Below, in pieces: positions 25,601 through 36,439 of a DNA stretch of 64,000 nucleotides. The position numbers were made by a program, and so were the translations under genes. The stretch is from Coturnix japonica. Lineage: Eukaryota; Chordata; Aves; Galliformes; Phasianidae. Every line of letters begins with the position of its first letter. The stretch's first letter is position 1. The notes under the pieces were generated by a model, which worked only from the letters and a program-made list of their open reading frames with translations, searched no databases and was not told the DNA's origin. The stretch lies in the NCBI RefSeq assembly GCF_001577835.2, contig NC_029521.1:28583559-28647558 (forward strand), given 5' to 3'.

Positions 25601-27436
25601 AAATAAGTCCAGTTGGCTTTTTATGCTCTTTTTTTCCCCCCCTCCAGGAATTTTCCTCTTGACTGTGTGCGACAAATCATCAGACTTCTAAAAATGGGCA
25701 TGGACAGTTTTATATACAATAAATCAATATGTCATCTGGAGCCACATGCCATCTCAGCTATGTCTGCAAAAACACACTTTCATACTGCTCGTCCTTTTGT
25801 TATCCCACAAAACATCCACATTCAGCTTCTGAAACGTCTGTCCTGGCAACTCCATCCCATCTGAACGAGGCCTTCCTTCATCTAAGCAAAGTACCAGCAC
25901 TGCCATAGTCATGTTCTATCCAGCATTAGGCCACCTTCTCTCATGATTCCTCTTTAATACACTCCATAACAACAATGAAAACAGCACTGTACCAATTGCA
26001 ATCCAATCAAATGGCCCCACTTCATAAGCTGCCAATACTGAACGCAGAAGGATGTGGAGGCAGAAAGCAGAAAGATCCAAAGAGGAGCAAACACAGACAT
26101 GGGACAACCCTAGGAAGGGCAGCACACATCTGCATGGCAGCACCCAGAGACAAAAGTGAATGCCTGCACATGAGGAAGGAAGAAGAACATCTCCAAATGA
26201 CACACATCCCATACTGAGTATAACTGCCATTTTATAAGTGCTCAGCCTATCATCATGTTGGGATACAAACCAGCCAGCGAGCCCAACACCCTCCAGCAGG
26301 TGATGGTACCTGCTGCTCAGACACTTATTGCCTTTGAGTTTCACTCTCTGTCCTTTCCCATGAAGCCAACATAAAAACTCTTCCTCTCTTTGCTGGATCA
26401 AACTTCTTGTGAACATCTGCCTCGATTTAACTGCCCAAACAACCTGGCAATGCAAACTGTGTAACCAGAACGGTTCCTCCCTGTTGACAAAGCCACCAGT
26501 GCTGTGGCAGGCACTCAGCAAACAAGGGAGGGCAAAGTTTGGTGGTGTGGCTACGCAGCCCATCCCACACAACATGGGACCTTCTGCTTTCCTCCTTCCC
26601 CCACCCTCACCCTGTGGTGCTCAGCAGCCTGCACTACCAGCCCAGGAAGCCATCTCACAGTGCTCCATCCTCAGTGAACTTGGGCACTGCCGTCACTTTT
26701 ATGCTCCAAATGCCCATGTATGGCTGATCCCAACAGATGCTTCCTGAGCATCCTTATCTGCGTCTCCCTGCACAGCACAGTTTTCTGCCCCTTTCCTTTC
26801 CAGACTGTGACCATTCGTCCTGCAGGATAGGAGTGAAAACCCCAACAACCCCCCCACCCCTCCCCTGGATATAACCAGACAGCTCTGTATCACCCTCCAC
26901 CCCACCACAATGCTGCCTCTTTCAGCATCATTCCCCATTTGCTGCCCCCATTTTTTTGTTACCTGCTCGTTGGGTACATCTGGGTTTGCATCCCTCTGCG
27001 CTTCCAGCAGGACTGTTAGGTAACACAGCCCCGACCTCTCCATCTCCCACTTAATCCTGCTCCCCACTTGCTCATCCTCCTATTAATGACGAGCATCTGT
27101 TCACTCCGGGCAAAGCAACTTCTAACCCGTGTTATTCACAGTTTATTCTATCATGCGCTCACTGAAAATGCACATATGCAACAGCCACAGCACTCCAATC
27201 ATTTACTCATCGCCCGCTCTTTGGATATTAACGAGCCCAGCAGAAACCAGTGCAGCAATAAAACCATCTCAAGATCCAACCCCTGCAGTGTGAAAAAGCA
27301 TCTTAAAGCCACAGCAAAGCAATGGCAGCAGCACAGTTGTGAAGCGCAACGTCGCGATGATGCTTACCAGCTCAGTCCTGCATGTTACAGAGTCAGCACC
27401 TTTGTTCTCCCGAGTTTTGGTTAAGATCATCACCAT
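7320..27436 (-). CDS. FAM53B: FAM53B (whole coding span, four coding exons)
   Basis: Joining 27436-27368, 25155-25104, 19924-19197 and 7646-7320 gives one open frame of 1176 nt (391 aa; the human protein is about 420 as I recall). Every junction has GT/AG sites and phases agree. It starts MVMILTKTRENKGADSVTC and ends DGEIDIEQIENN, both family hallmarks. Residues 103-135 hold the conserved Ser-rich block PSAPPSKRQCRSLSFSDE, which suits 14-3-3/phospho-regulation. A basic nuclear signal KKVGVKRRR lies at about 257-265, and the tail is acidic (DLSCEESDEGG). FAM53B (simplet in fish) is a nuclear protein reported to promote beta-catenin nuclear import and Wnt signalling; it has no enzyme fold. The family proteins are mostly disordered, as is this one. 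LHPP tail-to-tail and EEF1AKMT2 upstream match vertebrate synteny. Confidence 0.93.
7966..8046 (+). mobile_element. CR1 LINE 3' fragment
   Basis: The text GACCTTGAAAGGTCTCTCCC and the ATTCTATC-ACTCTATGA tail match the CR1 3' end and its 8-bp terminal repeat. It is 5'-truncated and degraded. Confidence 0.75.
11335..11428 (+). mobile_element. CR1 LINE 3' fragment
   Basis: GGGCTTTAAGGTCCCTTCTG followed by CCATTCTGTGATTCCATGA is the standard CR1 3' end on the plus strand. Confidence 0.85.
13728..13850 (-). mobile_element. CR1 LINE 3' fragment
   Basis: AATCACAGAATGGTTGAAGT followed by CAAGTTCACCCCCCACAGTG and CAGTGCCACATCTCCATG is the reverse complement of a CR1 3' end. It is old and diverged. 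Confidence 0.78.
16574..16631. repeat. 18-bp tandem repeat, about 3.2 copies
   Basis: The unit CCCCATCCTGTGCACAGC occurs three times exactly (16574, 16592, 16610) and begins a fourth. The perfect identity suggests a young, length-variable minisatellite. Confidence 0.92.
17905..17978 (+). mobile_element. CR1 LINE 3' fragment
   Basis: GTGGAGCCAAGGGTTGGACA, TGATGGTCCTCATGGGTTC and a tail TATTCTATGAAAG match a degraded CR1 3' end. Confidence 0.7.
19197..19924 (-). CDS. FAM53B: FAM53B coding exon 3 (main exon)
   Basis: This 728-nt exon runs from acceptor TTTCCCAACCAG to donor ACAG/GTAAGG. It starts in phase 1: the G of exon 2 plus AA makes Glu41. It reads NDRWGDLSRKCPLQIEQPG, then SIWDCLSDKGEEGTLWPREA, and carries the conserved LIKELSLSD, the SKRQCRSLSFSDEMSSCRTS block, KVWTPVEKRRCYSGGSVQRY and the basic KKVGVKRRR signal. 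It ends LDLAKMTQ in phase 0. It is far more GC-rich than its flanking introns. Confidence 0.95.
20204..20475 (-). mobile_element. CR1 LINE 3' fragment (outer copy, interrupted)
   Basis: ACAGAATGGCTTGGCTTGGA, AGGGACCTCAAGGATGATGA and CCACATCTG form one arm (20204-20298). CACCAGGCTGCCCAGGG through TTTTTCCTAATATCCAC forms the other (20371-20475). The arms are consecutive parts of one minus-strand CR1, split by a second CR1. Confidence 0.8.
20299..20370 (+). mobile_element. CR1 LINE 3' end inserted in the outer CR1
   Basis: GGACTTGATGATCTTCAAGG, TCTTTTCCAACCTGGGTAA and the tail ATTCTATGGTTCTATGATC form a plus-strand CR1 3' end of about 72 bp lying inside the minus-strand copy. The inner insertion is the younger. 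Confidence 0.82.
25104..25155 (-). CDS. FAM53B: FAM53B coding exon 2
   Basis: This 52-nt exon reads HTPKMSQGPTLFSCGIM plus the first base of Glu. The acceptor is GTTGTTTTCAG and the donor ATGG/GTGAGT. It enters in phase 0 and leaves in phase 1, exactly what its neighbours need. The PKMSQGPTLFSCGIMENDRW junction is a FAM53B signature. Confidence 0.94.
25156..27367 (-). other. FAM53B: FAM53B intron 1 between coding exons
   Basis: 2.2 kb; no repeat element or gene recognised. The donor GTAAGC lies at 27367-27362. Confidence 0.8.
27368..27436 (-). CDS. FAM53B: FAM53B coding exon 1 (start codon)
   Basis: 23 codons, MVMILTKTRENKGADSVTC then RTEL, end at donor GTAAGC. The start context is TTACCATGG, a fair Kozak match with G at +4. 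This N-terminus is conserved in the family. The exon continues upstream as 5'UTR to an acceptor CTTGTGCCTGCAG, giving an exon of about 27572-27368. Confidence 0.93.
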
Positions 27437-27495
27437 GGTAATGCAGTCCTGCGTCGGAGTCCATCAGAGTCCAGGCAAAGGTCGCTGTCAGCCAT
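27430..27495 (-). promoter_or_regulatory. Upstream ORF overlapping the FAM53B start codon
   Basis: ATG at 27495 opens 21 codons (MADSDLCLDSDGLRRRTALPW) ending in TGA at 27432-27430, in a different frame. Its last 7 bases overlap the main ATGGTGATG start. The start context (GTATGG, purine at -3, G at +4) is decent, so ribosomes using it should bypass or have to reinitiate at the main start. Such a layout usually damps translation. The function is inferred, not seen. Confidence 0.55.
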
Positions 27496-27572
27496 ACTCT
27501 GGCCAAGCTCCCGTTTCAGTGCATTTTCCCCCACAAGGGCTGAGAGCAGCAGGGGCTGCGGCCGGCGGCTCC
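27437..27572 (-). other. FAM53B: FAM53B 5'UTR part of coding exon 1
   Basis: The exon starts after CCTGCAG (27578-27573). It carries two upstream ATGs before the main start: a two-codon ATG-CAC-TGA at 27524-27516 and a 22-codon frame from 27495. Confidence 0.75.
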
Positions 27573-28489
27573 CTGCAGGCACAAGGAAGAGGATGAGGTG
27601 TCAGGTGAGGTTTGAAGAGCAATCCCTGGCTGGAGTGCGACGGGCAGGCACAGGGTGAAAGGGTTGCCCTAGGAGCAAGGCGAGGAGTATTTATTTTAGG
27701 CTCTTAAGCATTGCTGGCGTTCCTGAGCACCCGATTAGCTCGGAGGCGTTTGGTGCAGCAGCACTTGCAGGAGCTGTTGGGAGCACGCAGCGTGCACGAG
27801 GCGTGCCAGGGGAACAGGAGTGTTGCAGGCAGATAAACGCACAGCCCTCCTAATTCTGCTTCTTGAAAAAGGGAACCCGTCAGCCCATCTCAGTATGGAG
27901 ACAGTGAGGGCTGGAAGCAAGGACTCGCTGCATCCCCAGAGGCAAACCTCTCGCCTGCAGACGAAGCCATTTCAGCATCATTACCCCTACAGGACCCTCT
28001 GGATGCCCCACATCACTCCAATCACTCCCTGATTCCTGCCCCATGCCATGCTGGTAACTCCCCGGTTCCTGGAAGAACCACAAGGAGCCCTTTGGGCAAT
28101 AAACAAGGCAAAGAGCTGCCTGCAAGGAAGGCGAGGACTCCCTGCCCACAAACCCAATGCATCACACCATGCCTCTTGATCCCAACCTATTTCCCCGGGG
28201 GGTTGAAGCAGTAAATGCTGCACTAGGGCTGCATGAGGAGCACACAGAGCCTGCAAGCGCTCACCCAACCCTACTTCACCTCCTCACATCCCCTCCCATG
28301 CACTCCCCCCCACCCCACGCAAAAGCAGACAGATTGCAATTCAAATCTGATTACAGAAATCAGTGTTTTTCCCAAACCTCCCCTCTAATCCTGTTTCACT
28401 ATTTTGTTGCCTTTCCGTCAACAAGGCAAACAAACAAAACCACCATTTGCATGATCCGAAGAGCATGAAACACTTATCTTGTAACACGC

Positions 28490-28690
28490 AGTCAAAACCA
28501 AATTGCAGTACTTAAGGACAATATTTGAGAACACGCTGCTAAGTATTAAACCTCATTACAAACTGATAAGGATTTTCTTTCCAGCTTGCAGATAATCTTT
28601 TTCATGTTTATTTGGATTAGAGGTTGCGATGGAGTTATGAGTAGCTCATTTAGAGGCCAGCTGGCTGGTAGAGAAATCACCTACTGTGTC
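28490..28690. promoter_or_regulatory. Candidate conserved noncoding element
   Basis: This AT-rich, CpG-poor, repeat-free block has GATAAGGAT, CAGATAATC and TTTATTTGGATTAGAGG words (GATA-like and homeobox-like). It is a texture-based guess within the long 5' intron, a usual place for enhancers of developmental regulators. Confidence 0.2.
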
Positions 28691-30614
28691 TTGTGAGGAC
28701 AAAGTTCAGCCAGAGTGCAAAGCCAGCATTGAGAATCAATACATTTTGCAAAGATTTACTGCTCCAAGAGGCACATAGTACAGACTCCAGCTTCTTCTGG
28801 GCCATTGGATGCCTTATAATGTACTATTTACTATAGCTTCACCACAAACCCCCGGGCAGCCCAATGGCCACCCAATGGCACGAGTGCTGCCTAAGCCTCC
28901 AGTGATACATAGTGGGATGTCTGAAGTCCTTGTGATGCCCCAGTGATAAGCACCCACACAGCACCCCAAGTCCTGCAGGCTCCTCTTCCTATCATCACTG
29001 GGGAATGCCACCAGGAATGGCCAACAGGAATGTTCTTCCTGCAATTTCAGCTCCATCAGCAACCGTGGCTGAGCTACGGACAGGGCAGGGCTGCCCTTGA
29101 GGATATCAAAGCCAACATCTGCCAAAACAGAGCTGATATTACTCAAGGAAACACCATCTGCTGCATGAGCCCTACATGGGGCCCAGAACAGGGAGCAGTG
29201 AGCCCTCTCCCACTGCCATGAGCCCCCTGGGTCACACCGCACCAGCTCTGCCCCATTTCTAGCTGTCTCCATCACTGGTCCCTGCTTGGGACATGGGGCA
29301 AGGATGCTCACCCACACCACATTTGTGGTGCTTCAAAGGGCAGCAAGGCCACCACTGGTGAGCAGCCACAGGGGAAATCCAGATCAAACGAGCAGTCCCA
29401 GCAGCCGGGAAGCAGTTAAGCACGTTTTCTCGTTAACAGGCTACAATTTCTCCACCAATAATTATCTTTCCCCAAGGTAATGATTAATACCGCTGCAGCA
29501 GAGCACTACGCACACCCAGGCATGGAGGTGAACCCGGGCAGCAGCTCCCTGCCCCACCTGGGTGGCAGTGCCTTGCCCACTACATCCCTCTGGGGACCAC
29601 ATCACTGTGTCACAGACAAAGCTTCCCTGTGCAGTGCCCTGCCCCGCTGGGGCTGTAGGGCAGCACCCATTCACACTGATCTTCCTATGAACGCCATGCT
29701 GTGAGCAGGAAACTGCTGGGTATTTATGGACCGGAGCTTTCCACGCATACAGATGCTAATAAAAAGATGCTCTTCAGGGACCATTAATTATTTTAAGGAA
29801 TGTATTTCCTCATTTGCAATCAGATAAAGGAACTATCTTCATCCTTCAGTCAAGGTTAAGTTTAGACTTGGGCCACAGCCACGGTGTGACACAATCCAGG
29901 AGCTTTTTAACCCCCCAAAAGGCTGAAAACTGAATCCTTCAAGAACCCCTTGGGCTTAAGGGTTGCCTTGGCATCTCCTTCCACAGCCAGGAATGCAGCA
30001 ATAGCACCTCCAACCACCTCACTTGGAGACCCCTGCCCACTGAGCACACAGATGTGCTTCTATAGGTGTCACTGATTTCAACTAGCAGCTTGGCCACAGT
30101 AGAGATATTAAAGCAGATCAAGAATGCTTACCCTGCAAAGTAAGGTTAAATCGCTATTGCTACCACCAAGTTACCATCAAACAATTCTTGTTGCACACGC
30201 CATTATTTCACTGCCCACGTGCACTTTTCTGTTTGCACTGCATTGCACACCCAGCCCCCCCCAGCCATGTCCCACTTGCTCTGTGAACGAATGGAGAGCT
30301 ACTACCACTATTTTTGCCTTAGATTTGCTACCAGCTGGAAGGAATGAAACCCATACATTTCTACCATCTCACTGTATTACTATCCTGCTCTTGTGAATAC
30401 AGTCACAACAGTAATTTGTTTCCTTTCTGTTCCTACAGTTGCTCAAACCGTGAATCTCTGTTTCTCACCCTCAAAGCCTCCTATCATTACCACACCCTCA
30501 CTGCCAGCAAGAAGAGGGCAGGACTCTTCTTAGCCCAAAATACAGCACACTAAAGTCAGAGGATTGAACTCTCATCCATAGACTGGCAAAGTAATGCCAA
30601 CACCAGTGCTATGG

Positions 30615-30665
30615 CCACAACCATAAAACCATCTGAGCTGGAAGGGACCTCTAAAGGTCCCTAAA
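30615..30665 (-). mobile_element. CR1 LINE 3' end remnant
   Basis: ACCATAAAACCATCTGAGCT then GGAAGGGACCTC resembles the CR1 reverse-complement 3' start; very short. Confidence 0.5.
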
Positions 30666-30989
30666 TGCACCAAGAGGCACATTTTCAACTTGTTGATTAG
30701 TTTGGAAGAGGTCCTTGCAGGTTAATATTTGCACACAGTCAGGCACGGGCTCACTTCCTCACTGAACTCCTGCAGCCAGGCTGCACAGCGCTCACTGCTC
30801 CAAACCATAAGTCAACACCGGCTTTATTTATAAGATTAAACCTCCAATAAAGGCGAATAAAATACCCATCTGCAACGGAACCCCCAGAAAAAGAAAGAAA
30901 AGTCACAACCAGGAGGTGCACAACCAGGATGGGCACAACCAGTGCCCATCAGGAATGCAAAACCCAACCATGAGCCACTGTAAATCAAG

Positions 30990-31080
30990 AGAACCATAGA
31001 ATATCCTGAGCTGGAAGTGACCCATGAGGACCACCCAGTCCAAGTCTTGGCCATGGCCATGCACAAACTGGCCCATCAGC
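30990..31080 (-). mobile_element. CR1 LINE 3' fragment
   Basis: AACCATAGAATATCCTGAGC, TGGAAGTGACCCATGAGGAC and CAGTCCAAGTCTTGGCC match the reverse complement of a CR1 3' end. Confidence 0.72.
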
Positions 31081-31782
31081 ATGGCCCATAGAGGACTCTC
31101 CCAACCAGGAGCTCCAGATGTATCAAGGTTCAGCCCAACACCATAAACACATCGCTCAGCAAAGAAAAAGCCACCTTCCATCCAACCCCTGCCTCCAAGT
31201 GCTCCATGAAGGACGCTGCCATAAGGTGACACCATGTCCTGATGTCTCAAGCCCAAAGCCACACATCCATCAGGGAGAGCATGAAATCCAAGTGCTCACC
31301 CCCAAAAAATCAGCCATTAAGGAACATTGCACACCATCTAATTCAGTAAAGAAACACCAGTTTTATTGCCCCCTTGCTCTTACGGAATAGGAGTGGCAGG
31401 GGAAGGACTCCCTCACAAACAAACGACGGAAAGGGATGGAGAGAAAGGACAGGACAGGGTCAGAGGCGCTTTGTCTCAACATCTCAGCTTGAAGAAAGCA
31501 GCGCTGGCTTTGACTTTGCCTTTTCCTCCCTGGCAACTGAAAAGGAAAAGAAGAGAGCAAAATTAGTCATTGCAAAGAGCAAACGTGAGGTGCAAAATAG
31601 GGGACTGCTGGCACAGGGGGGGTATCTGGATGCATACAGTGACTGCACGGGGTCCAGTCTGCTGCATGGATCTCATGAATGACAGCAAGCAATGGCAAGA
31701 GGGGCCATCCCCAGCACTCAGCCACCTTGGTAGGAAATACCACCAATAATTCTGCACAGTGCCGTGCAGGTTATTTAGATAT

Positions 31783-31972
31783 ACCCTCTAAAGGATGTCC
31801 CAACCCTGGAGGTGCCCTAGGCCAGCCTAGATGGAACCCTGAGCAGCCTGAGCTGTGCCTGATCTCAGGGCTGGCAGCCCAGCCCAGGGCTGGGATCTGG
31901 AATGGGATGATCTCTGAGAGCCCTTCCAACACAAGCCATCTATCAATTCTATGACTGTACTCTATGATGATT
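31783..31972 (+). mobile_element. CR1 LINE 3' fragment
   Basis: GGAGGTGCCCTAGGCCAGCC, TAGATGGAACCCTGAGCAGC and a tail ending CAATTCTATGACTGTACTCT match a 5'-truncated plus-strand CR1 of about 190 bp. Confidence 0.8.
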
Positions 31973-33093
31973 TTCATCAGAAAAAGGGACTGTAAAAACG
32001 GCACAATCTCTTTGAGAAAAACCTTCTACCATTGCTTATTAGGGGTCAGCTTCTTATGCTGAGCGTATTTCCCAGCAAGCCCATGGAGCTGGAGCAATGA
32101 TGGTCTCTGGAGAAGAGCAGCTGAAGCAGCATCACAACTCAGCCTGCCAGTCCCAAGAACCAGCTCACCTTTCGACGTCTGTATTTTTCCAATTGTGAGA
32201 TTTATGACAAGAACTTGCAATGGTCTGTGAGACACTGCGAGTGTTGGCCACGCTCCCAAACCTTGAGGAATTGCTGAACTGAGAATTGCTTTAGCTGCTT
32301 AACCTTAACAACCAGGGATGTTGAACAAGGCAGCAGAGCCTAGGTTTACTTTAAATTACTGCTCTGAATACACTGCTCTAGTAAACAGAAACAAATAAAC
32401 CACTTCTTGTTTCTTTCTCACACCATTTTCCCATATCCAACCTGAAACCTCTGGGTCAGAGATGGTAAACAAGGCCTCACCGTGCCATTTTTACAGCCCC
32501 ACTTCCCAAACGTGAATGACTTCAGGCAGCATGTAAACCCATCTCAATACCTACCTCTGCAGCACGACGTCCACCTACTTACAGCCAGATGTCAAAGCTC
32601 CAAGGTGATAAACCTCCAAGGCTCTCAGCCAGCCCTGCTTTGCTTGCTCCAGAGCCCCCAAGCTTCAATATCAACAGCAATGCATTGGTGGCAACCAGAG
32701 AACCACGGCATGGCCAACTGCTAGTGAGAGCTGGGGTGTCTTGAAGGGAATCTTGGAACTCCAGCATCATCCTCAGACTTGGGTACCATTAGCAAGGCAG
32801 ATTTCCCCCTTTTCCAAGGCTGAGCTAGAGCTCTGATTGAAACTGATGGGCCCTGAAGAACCAAGGTGCTGGAAGTGTCTGGGTTTAAAGCAGGGATACT
32901 GGATGAGCTCGCTGCCTCTGGAAGATGAACCTTTATGCATCCTTCCATCAACCAACGGGCACGTTGCAGTGAAATGTTGGTGGCAAAGAATGGACAAAGG
33001 AAAAGGGACAGGAATCCTTTGCCCGCACGCGGCCGCTGCCAGCTCAGCTCTCCAACATACTGGGAATGAATTTCCCAGCTCTGCATCTTACAT

Positions 33094-33103
33094 NNNNNNN
33101 NNN
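33094..33103. other. Assembly gap (10 N)
   Basis: Ten undetermined bases in the FAM53B 5' intron. The round length suggests a placeholder rather than a measured gap. Confidence 0.99.
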
Positions 33104-33342
33104 AATCTCCTTAACACACAGGGAGCCAAACATCTGCGAGTTGTCTGAATTAGCGTGAATTTGGCAGACCCAACAGCAAACTTGCATCGCCCCGCAGCCT
33201 TCGGATTCCTTGTTTTTCCTTGGGTTCATTAAATACACCACAATCTGTTAGCAGAAGACGGCTCCTACGTGCACGGGCTGCCAAGGAGCTGATGTGGGGA
33301 GCGCATCCCACTGCAGTCCCTGAATACTGTGTCCAGAAGGGA

Positions 33343-33475
33343 GAATCATAGGATGGGTTGAAAGGGATCTCCAGGATCATCTGGTCCCAACCCTTCACGG
33401 TGGGCATAGCTGCCAACCACTAAATCAGGCACCAGATCAGGTTGCCAAGGGCTCAATACAACCTGGCCCCAAGAA
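33343..33475 (-). mobile_element. CR1 LINE 3' fragment
   Basis: GAATCATAGGATGGGTTGAA, AGGGATCTCCAGGATCATCT and AGCTGCCAACCACTAAATC match a minus-strand CR1. Confidence 0.78.
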
Positions 33476-35099
33476 GGATGGGGCACACACAACCCCTCTG
33501 GGCAGGACTGGGGTCAGCCATCCCCCATGGGCACAGCACATCCCTGCTGGTGTGGGATGCCGAGTGTCTGCCATCACAAAGCACCAATGTAAAGTCAGGA
33601 CGGTGCCATTTTGTGATGAGGAATGGAGCTGGGTGCTTTGCCATCCCTCAAAGGGAGCCTTTCTGTAGGAGGAAGGAGCAAAGCAAACACCCGCTCGTGG
33701 CATTTACTCGTTTCATCAAAGCCAAGCGGCACCTGAATGCTCCCGACAGCATTTCCAGGGAGCCATACAAGAGAGCTGGGACTCGGGGTCCAGGCGGTGT
33801 TTTTAATATCTCAGGGAGACATTCACAAAGCTGGAATAATACCCATCTGTTACTCCAACACACACTCAGTTCCCATAAGGTGTCAGCAACACGTATAGCC
33901 CGAACCTGGCGCAGCTTCGGCTCTCTGTACAGTCCTGCTGGATGGGGTGGGATGCTGCGAGCCTGGGGGTGCAGGGTGGGATGCTCCCCACTATTGCTGG
34001 CACTACAGAAGCCCCAATCCCTCTGTTTGTCCCTGAGGAAATAGGAAAAACGGCCCGGCAGCAAATGGAAACGAAAGCCACGTCTGGTGGTGTTTGAGCT
34101 GGCACCAACACCAGCCAACACGACGGGTGCAATTCCCTTCCCACCAGGCGCCAAGTCATTTACAACAGCGTGAATGCACAGTAAGAGGAAAAAATATACA
34201 TTCATTTTTCCTCCCAGAGTCTCCAGCAGCTGGACACTCTCCACACATCCCCTACAGGCATAAATCAGGGGGAAAGGCAATGCCCCTGTGCCCTGAGGAC
34301 CGAAGGCAGCAGGGACCGCACAGCCCCCTCCCCATGTGCCATGCTGGGGACTGACCACATCCCATGTTGGGCCCCCAGCTGGTAGGAAGGCACTGGGCCA
34401 GGAGTTTTGCCAGCACACAAATGGGAATGGATGCCTGGTACAAACGGAGCATCTCATGGAGAAATACACACTGCTACACTCCTGAACAGAGGGACTAACA
34501 GCTCCGGGAACATGGAAACCAGAGCACAGTCCCCAGCATCACAGCACCACCTTCAAATGCATGGGACTGCAATACAATGGGGACAGACAATGGGAATAAT
34601 AAAACATCCCCCTCACGGAGGGAAGGACATCAGTAATGATGCAGAAAAGGGGCAGTCAATGGATATTTTAGTGCTGCACGCAGGAGAGAGCAGAGCCATG
34701 GCTGCGCCTGTCGCCAGCAGTGAGCCAGGCTGATGTTAAGCAGCAGGCACTAAATATAGAGCTTTCTTAAACACTGCCTCCAAATAATTTACACCTCCAG
34801 CCTTCACGGGGCCACACCGCAGCTCCCACAGCATCAGCAGCACCATGAAGAGCCGAGGACTTCCAGCAAAGCTTGCAGTGTTTGACTCATCCCAATAGCG
34901 GGCACAAAGCAGCCCTTCCTGACCCCTTCCAAAAGCCATATATAAGACCTGCAGGGGACCCAGCTTTCTACCAACAGCACAACCCATGTGTAAGTGGGAA
35001 CGTGGGTGCCTCAGTGCCCAAACGGAGCCACTGGGAGCTGCAAATCTTCATTAAGCACAATGCTTTCACCATGGGAAGCACCATCCGCAGCACTGAACT

Positions 35100-35345
35100 T
35101 CAATTATAACACAACTGATGGGCCAATAAGGAGAGAATCTTCTCTCTGAACCAGCAGAGAAGCTACAAAAAGCAAATGTGGGCGCTTGTAAAGCTTTCTG
35201 AATCCTCATAATAGTAATGGATATTCCATATGATAATAGCTTTTGGCATCTATTTAATAGAATTAAAACTCGTCCCTTCAAAAATATGACACGATATTCA
35301 CTTGTAATGGCTGGGACATATAAAGCATGTTGTAATAGGATCAGG
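35100..35345. promoter_or_regulatory. Candidate conserved noncoding element upstream in FAM53B 5' intron
   Basis: This AT-rich, CpG-poor block contains GGGCCAATAAGG (near 35117), ATATTCCATATGATAATAGC (near 35220) and TATTTAATAGAATTAAAAC. It lies about 2 kb from the CpG-island promoter. Inference from texture only. Confidence 0.22.
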
Positions 35346-36439
35346 AACACACTCCTGAAGTCATCTCGTGGTGCATACAACAAACCTGGCTGGGGAAGCG
35401 GGTCTCTCCAAAGGCAGCCAACCCAGATCAGATGTGGAGAAACAAAACAGCTTTGGGGACCTGTGGTCACTGCCCCAGAGCCACGTTCTGCACTGCTGGC
35501 TGAGCTAACGGCCGGGCACCAGCAGAATGCGGGCACAGAGCGTGACCTTGGGAAAGCAAAGTCCTTTCTCATAAACACAGCACACTGACAGAGCACAGAG
35601 CCAGAGCTCCGGGGCCAAGCAGCACAAACCCCAACAGGGCAGTGCAGGTACAGGGCTGTACCCCATCACCACCAGCAGCACAACACGGGTTTGGGAACAC
35701 GGACAGCATCAGGGGACGGAGGAAAAGGGTGAAAAACGGCACCAGAGGAGGGGATTAGGTGTCACCCTGCAACACCTGATAGCATCTCTCCACCTGCAGT
35801 ACTTGTAATGCACAGGTCACTTCGTACCCATGCTAATAAGCACAGTTTGCAATCACCACTCAGGCTGCCTAGGCTGGAATTTACCCGAACGTGGTGGGAT
35901 TGGGGCAGGGCTTCCCTCCTGCCTGCACAGCTGGGTGCTGGGGAGGGCTCCATGGGCTGTCAGACCCCACCAAAGGAGCTCATGGTGGTGGAAAATCCCC
36001 TCCTCTGGTGGGCTGAGCTTTCCCAGGGCTGCGAGCATCTCTGCTCTGCTGCCAATTAGCACTCATTAGGAGAGCTTCCAGCCCTGCCAGCCCTGCAATT
36101 TGGGGGTGTGGGGGTGGGGAGAAGGAACAAACCCACCCTGCACTTCTCAGCCTGGGGCGTCCTCTCCTTTAGTTGAGATTTTGCAAGGAAAGAAGAAATC
36201 ACATCAACAAGTAAGGGGAAAAAAAACAAACCCAGTATTACTAGAAAGAAAAACGAGGAGGATCGTCATTCCCATCACCGTGTTTACCTGTCTGCGTATT
36301 TACACACACAGTTATTTACCCACGTATCCACGCTTGAAAATCAGCCTCGATCAGCGCTGGATCAGTGCCACAACCTGCACGACTGCGGCGTACAGCCCCG
36401 ATCTCACACACAGATGATCTCCATGGATTCACCCCGGGT

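Noticed and set aside
25916-26575. 219-codon minus-strand open frame
   Set aside because: It lies between FAM53B exons in intron; no family features and no splice support.
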